A stretch of DNA of 25,819 nucleotides from Lachnospiraceae bacterium UBA7054. Its GTDB lineage: Bacteria > Bacillota > Clostridia > Lachnospirales > Lachnospiraceae. Under the pieces are notes generated by a model that made no database searches, was not told the DNA's origin, and worked only from the letters and a program-made list of their open reading frames with translations. A program made the translations under genes and the position numbers. Below are positions 23,345 through 25,819 of this stretch, piece after piece (position 1 is the stretch's first letter; each line of letters opens with the position of its first letter). The stretch covers positions 18,852 to 44,670 of the forward strand of contig DLAF01000030.1 in NCBI GenBank assembly GCA_002492725.1. Reading direction: 5' to 3'.

Positions 23345-23374
23345 ATTCTAACATGCCTGAAGATGCACTGTCAA
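23345..23374 (-). promoter_or_regulatory. Promoter of the TetR-family gene
   Basis: On the minus strand TTGACA (23369-23374), an 18-base spacer and TAGAAT (23345-23350) preceded by TGT form an extended -10 promoter aimed at the tetR gene. Confidence 0.7.
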
Positions 23375-23708
23375 TTCCATTTTCAAACTGCGTAATCTTC
23401 CAGTTCTGTCTTCAGACCTACATCCTTCTTTTTCCCGCAGCTTGACAATGTGAAAACGCTGACCACTAACAGAATTGGAAATGATTTTGCAGAATTGGAA
23501 AAGAGCTTACAGAAAAAGCTTACGTAGGAACAGCTTGCCAATCAAAAGAATCGCGCCGTTTCGGATGAAAGGGTTTGTATAAAACAGCTTTATCGCTTAC
23601 AATAGGGTTGCGGTTACCAGAATCATGAGATGTGCAAAATAATGTACATTTACTCTGTTATACTTTGTTGTAAGAAAAGTATACTCTCAGAGGGATGGTA
23701 ATAAAGTG
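23375..23708. other. Gene-poor junction between the TetR block and the AT-rich module
   Basis: About 330 bases without an intact gene. It contains a possible coding remnant (23444-23605) and two TATACT boxes (23659-23664 and 23680-23685) that could serve as -10 elements for the plus-strand module, but neither has a convincing -35. AGAGGG/GGATGG just before 23700 acts as the ribosome binding site of the next gene. Base composition shifts to AT-rich within this stretch. No repeat or att-like site is clear. Confidence 0.5.
23444..23605 (+). pseudogene. Possible coding remnant with an internal stop
   Basis: One frame reads DNVKTLTTNRIGNDFAELEK onward, a plausible helical, charged sequence, then hits TAG at 23525, continues EQLANQKNRAVSDERV and ends at TAG 23603. 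There is no start codon with a ribosome binding site. It may be the decayed end of a gene displaced when the adjacent module arrived; the family is not recognised and chance is possible. Confidence 0.22.
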
Positions 23709-24311
23709 ATGGAGAAAGATTTGATGACAGTTGTAACGAAGTTTGCAGAAAGGAACGATTATACAGACGGTTTTTTAATTGAGACAGATATTGATGAAGA
23801 AACCGTAGGGTATTACACAAGTAATTATGATTATCCGGTATGTAATCATAGGTATGGCGTGACAGATAAAAATATTGGGTATGCAAAAGGAATTACGGCA
23901 AGTGGCGTACCATTTGAAATCGAATTATTTGAAAAAAGTGGTACTTTGATGATGTCCGTCGTGTTTCCGGCAATTTTTAACGAATTTTATGAGGGTGAAG
24001 AGAATGATACATCGGCTGATGAAAATATAATGGCGATGTGCCGCGAAACAGAATTTTTTGATTATTCTGTACTCGACATTGGGATGCTCGAGGGTACAAT
24101 AGAAAAAAATACACATACGGTCAGAGATTATGTGGGTTTTCTGGTAAATAATGGAATTGTTTCGTTTACAACAGATTTGATCAATGGTATTGTACTATAT
24201 CGTGTAGACAAGCTGGGGAATGATTTGGTAAAAGTATTAATCACAATGCAAAAAGACAAGAAAGTTTTGGCGTATACAGATATTGACTTTGTTGATTTTC
24301 CAAACTTATAA
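23709..24311 (+). CDS. Uncharacterised 200-aa acidic protein in WYL-regulator module
   Basis: I do not recognise this protein. It is acidic, without membrane segments or signal peptide, and predicted cytoplasmic. Visible features are an N-terminal helix (MEKDLMTVVTKFAERNDYTD), then a mainly beta pattern with ITASGVPFEIELFEKSGTLM near residue 60-80 and a C-terminal strand-rich end (VKVLITMQKDKKVLAYTDID). ATG 23709 has GGATGG 10 bases upstream; a GTG immediately before it at 23706 could also start. Codon use is much more AT-rich than the genes to the left. It is followed after 38 bases by the WYL-regulator gene in the same direction, so the two are probably co-expressed. Confidence 0.8.
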   Translation: MEKDLMTVVTKFAERNDYTDGFLIETDIDEETVGYYTSNYDYPVCNHRYGVTDKNIGYAKGITASGVPFEIELFEKSGTLMMSVVFPAIFNEFYEGEENDTSADENIMAMCRETEFFDYSVLDIGMLEGTIEKNTHTVRDYVGFLVNNGIVSFTTDLINGIVLYRVDKLGNDLVKVLITMQKDKKVLAYTDIDFVDFPNL

Positions 24312-24349
24312 AAGTGTGCGGTGTATACGATTTTGGGAGTAAAATAGAT

Positions 24350-25348
24350 ATGTATGCTACTGGAAATAAGAAAATGCTCAATATGCTGATTCTGGAAATT
24401 TTAAGGGAGTATTCAGACCATGAGCATAGATTAACACAACAGGAAATTATAAGATTATTGAAATCTGATTACGATATGGATTGTGACCGCAGGTCTGTAA
24501 AAAATAATATAGTGTATCTGAAAGAACTTGGGTATGAAATCTCTATGGAGCATGGCTACTGTCTTTTAGAAAGAGAGTTTGATGATGCTGAACTACGTAT
24601 GCTGATAGACAGCGTACTATTTTCTAAAAATCTCACGCGAAAGCAGGCTGAGACGTTGATCAAAAAATTGAAAAGTATGGGGAACAAGTATTTTTCTGCG
24701 AAAGTAAATCATATCAGTAATTTGCCGAACCTGCATCATGGGGATAACAAACAGCTTATGTATACTGTTGATACGATAAGCGAAGCTATATCAAAGTATA
24801 AGAAAATTAGTTTTGTTTACAACTTATATGCTTCCGATTTAAAGCTTCATCCCAAAACAGAAGAGAGATATGTGGTAAATCCCTATCAAATAGTAGCTAA
24901 TAATGGATTTTATTACCTGATTGGGAATTATGATAAGTATAATGATATTTCGCATTATCGGCTGGATAGAATGACCTGTGTGAAAATGCTGCCGGAGCAA
25001 AGGAAGCCGCAGAATCAAGTGATCGGTCTGGAGCAAGGCTTGAACCTTCCAAAACATATGGCAGAGCATATTTATATGTTTAGTGGGCAAAGCGTTACGA
25101 TCAAAATGCGTGTTGATGAAACTATTATAAGTGAACTTGTAGATTGGTTCGGAAAAGATTTTCATATACAAAAAGAAGAAGGAAGTAATCATGTTTTGGT
25201 TCGATTGAAATGTAATGAAAAGGCCTTCTTTTATTGGGCATTGCAATATGGAGCATATGTTGAAGTTTTAGAACCGGCTGTCCTGCGTAGTAAGATTGCT
25301 GAAACTGTCAGTAAAATGAATGAAAAATATCATAAGAACGGAGGATGA
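24350..25348 (+). CDS. WYL-domain transcriptional regulator
   Basis: 332-aa regulator. The N-terminal winged helix-turn-helix is at about 10-70 (MLILEILREYSDHEHRLTQQ through SVKNNIVYLKELGYEI). The WYL domain is at about 140-240, with ISFVYN, YVVNPYQIVANNGFYYLIGN and HYRLDRM, where FYYLIG takes the place of the name-giving W-Y-L. A C-terminal WCX-like extension follows. WYL proteins often control defence or DNA-damage genes by sensing nucleic acid or nucleotides; that role is family knowledge. I chose ATG 24350 because GGGAG precedes it by 10 bases; the frame is open from a GTG at 24314 that lacks a site. Its TGA overlaps an ATG of the next frame, and the downstream gene starts 3 bases later, so the two are translationally coupled. 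Confidence 0.9.
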   Translation: MYATGNKKMLNMLILEILREYSDHEHRLTQQEIIRLLKSDYDMDCDRRSVKNNIVYLKELGYEISMEHGYCLLEREFDDAELRMLIDSVLFSKNLTRKQAETLIKKLKSMGNKYFSAKVNHISNLPNLHHGDNKQLMYTVDTISEAISKYKKISFVYNLYASDLKLHPKTEERYVVNPYQIVANNGFYYLIGNYDKYNDISHYRLDRMTCVKMLPEQRKPQNQVIGLEQGLNLPKHMAEHIYMFSGQSVTIKMRVDETIISELVDWFGKDFHIQKEEGSNHVLVRLKCNEKAFFYWALQYGAYVEVLEPAVLRSKIAETVSKMNEKYHKNGG

Positions 25349-25350
25349 AA

Positions 25351-25819
25351 ATGTTTGAATTTACATCGATGAGCAAGAAAAAAAGGGAACTGTATGAATG
25401 TATGTGGGGAAGTCCGAAATTTGATTTCCCGGTAGAGAAAACTCTTTATAGAGAAAGCAGAACACCAAATTCCTATACGTTTTCAAAAACATCAGCGAAA
25501 AACAAGGATATTTGCAGAGAAAGATTAGCAGATTTATTTACAATTGCTGATAAAGACTTATTTAGGCAGAAATTTAAGCAGAGTATTAGCGGGAATGGGC
25601 AGGAACTGAAAAGAATTGCTACCGTTCATTCATCATCATTGTGCGCGCTCCTGTTTTTCTATAATGTATCAACAGAAAATCCCTATACAATGGAAATCGA
25701 GGGAGAGGAATATATCTTTACATATTCACGCTTTGAGTATCAGAACAGGGTCATAGAAGGCAGGAATCCTTCCAATATAGACGTCGTTCTAGTGGGATCG
25801 AGTAGGAGGAAATTTCTCT
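25351..25819 (+). CDS. Partial gene, possible PD-(D/E)XK restriction-like nuclease (runs off the window)
   Basis: 156 codons are visible and the frame is still open at the window end. ATG 25351 follows GGAGG by 6 bases; the ATG at 25345 is too close. The sequence begins MFEFTSMSKKKRELYECMW. It later has VHSSSLCALLFFYNVSTENP and ends at GRNPSNIDVVLVGSSRRKFL. The S-N-I-D-V-V-L pattern followed by a basic turn and strand is how the Asp strand of some PD-(D/E)XK nucleases (PGN_0703-like restriction endonucleases) looks, with the E-x-K expected just beyond the edge. That identification is tentative. It is coupled to the WYL regulator and shares its AT-rich composition. Confidence 0.6.
   Translation, partial: MFEFTSMSKKKRELYECMWGSPKFDFPVEKTLYRESRTPNSYTFSKTSAKNKDICRERLADLFTIADKDLFRQKFKQSISGNGQELKRIATVHSSSLCALLFFYNVSTENPYTMEIEGEEYIFTYSRFEYQNRVIEGRNPSNIDVVLVGSSRRKFL

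Noticed and set aside
1..25819. CRISPR arrays, tRNA or rRNA genes, insertion sequences
   Set aside because: No regularly spaced repeats, tRNA cloverleaf, rRNA sequence or transposase gene was found on reading either strand.

Overview
The window looks like a chromosomal segment of an anaerobic, fermentative Firmicute, most probably a gut-type Clostridia of the Lachnospiraceae kind. This rests on strong AGGAGG-type ribosome binding sites, a monomeric-type [FeFe] hydrogenase with an NAD(P)H-linked partner, LacI/TetR/WYL regulators and a cytoplasmic pectin-oligomer pathway. The taxonomic call is inference; there is no rRNA gene or other marker.

Layout. (1) 174-1634 (+): a serine beta-lactamase-fold hydrolase/esterase, ending in a 4-base stop-to-stop overlap with the next gene. 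(2) 1631-10686: a pectin/galacturonate block. On the minus strand, a pectinesterase (CE8), a GH28 galacturonidase and a TIM-barrel sugar isomerase/epimerase run leftward from about 4973. uxaC, uxaB and uxaA (galacturonate -> tagaturonate -> altronate -> 2-keto-3-deoxygluconate) run leftward from 10686. A LacI-family regulator on the plus strand sits between the two groups. None of the enzymes has a signal peptide, so de-esterification and depolymerisation of imported oligomers appear to be cytoplasmic. The transporter, KDG kinase and KDPG aldolase are not here. (3) 10805-14355 (-): [FeFe] hydrogenase HydA plus a fusion of a NuoF-type iron-sulfur domain with a GltD-like flavoprotein. (4) 14486-18515 (-): a Cache-type hybrid histidine kinase followed after 31 bases by nicotinate phosphoribosyltransferase. 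(5) 18689-23298 (-): a TetR regulator, a 7TM hybrid histidine kinase with an HPt domain, and an HD-GYP protein that carries the same 230-residue membrane domain as the kinase. (6) 23375-25819 (+): a strand and base-composition switch to an AT-rich module with an unrecognised 201-aa protein, a WYL regulator and a truncated gene that may be a PD-(D/E)XK-type nuclease.

Main observations. Two ~125-base intergenic elements (2481-2608 and 7603-7725) lie immediately 5' of the Shine-Dalgarno sequence of two genes in the pectin block. They share the same fold (hairpins, a possible loop-to-tail pseudoknot, a conserved bulge and tetraloop) with compensatory base changes in the stems. This is the best candidate here for an undescribed structured element. 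Second, the uxaC promoter and the hydrogenase promoter carry the same 16-bp palindrome (ATGTAAGCGYTTACAT) in the same register, two bases downstream of the -10 box. This suggests one LacI/CcpA-type repressor couples sugar-acid catabolism to hydrogen/NAD(P)H metabolism. Third, the TetR gene and the kinase gene downstream of it each have an ACCGAC...GTCGGT inverted repeat upstream.
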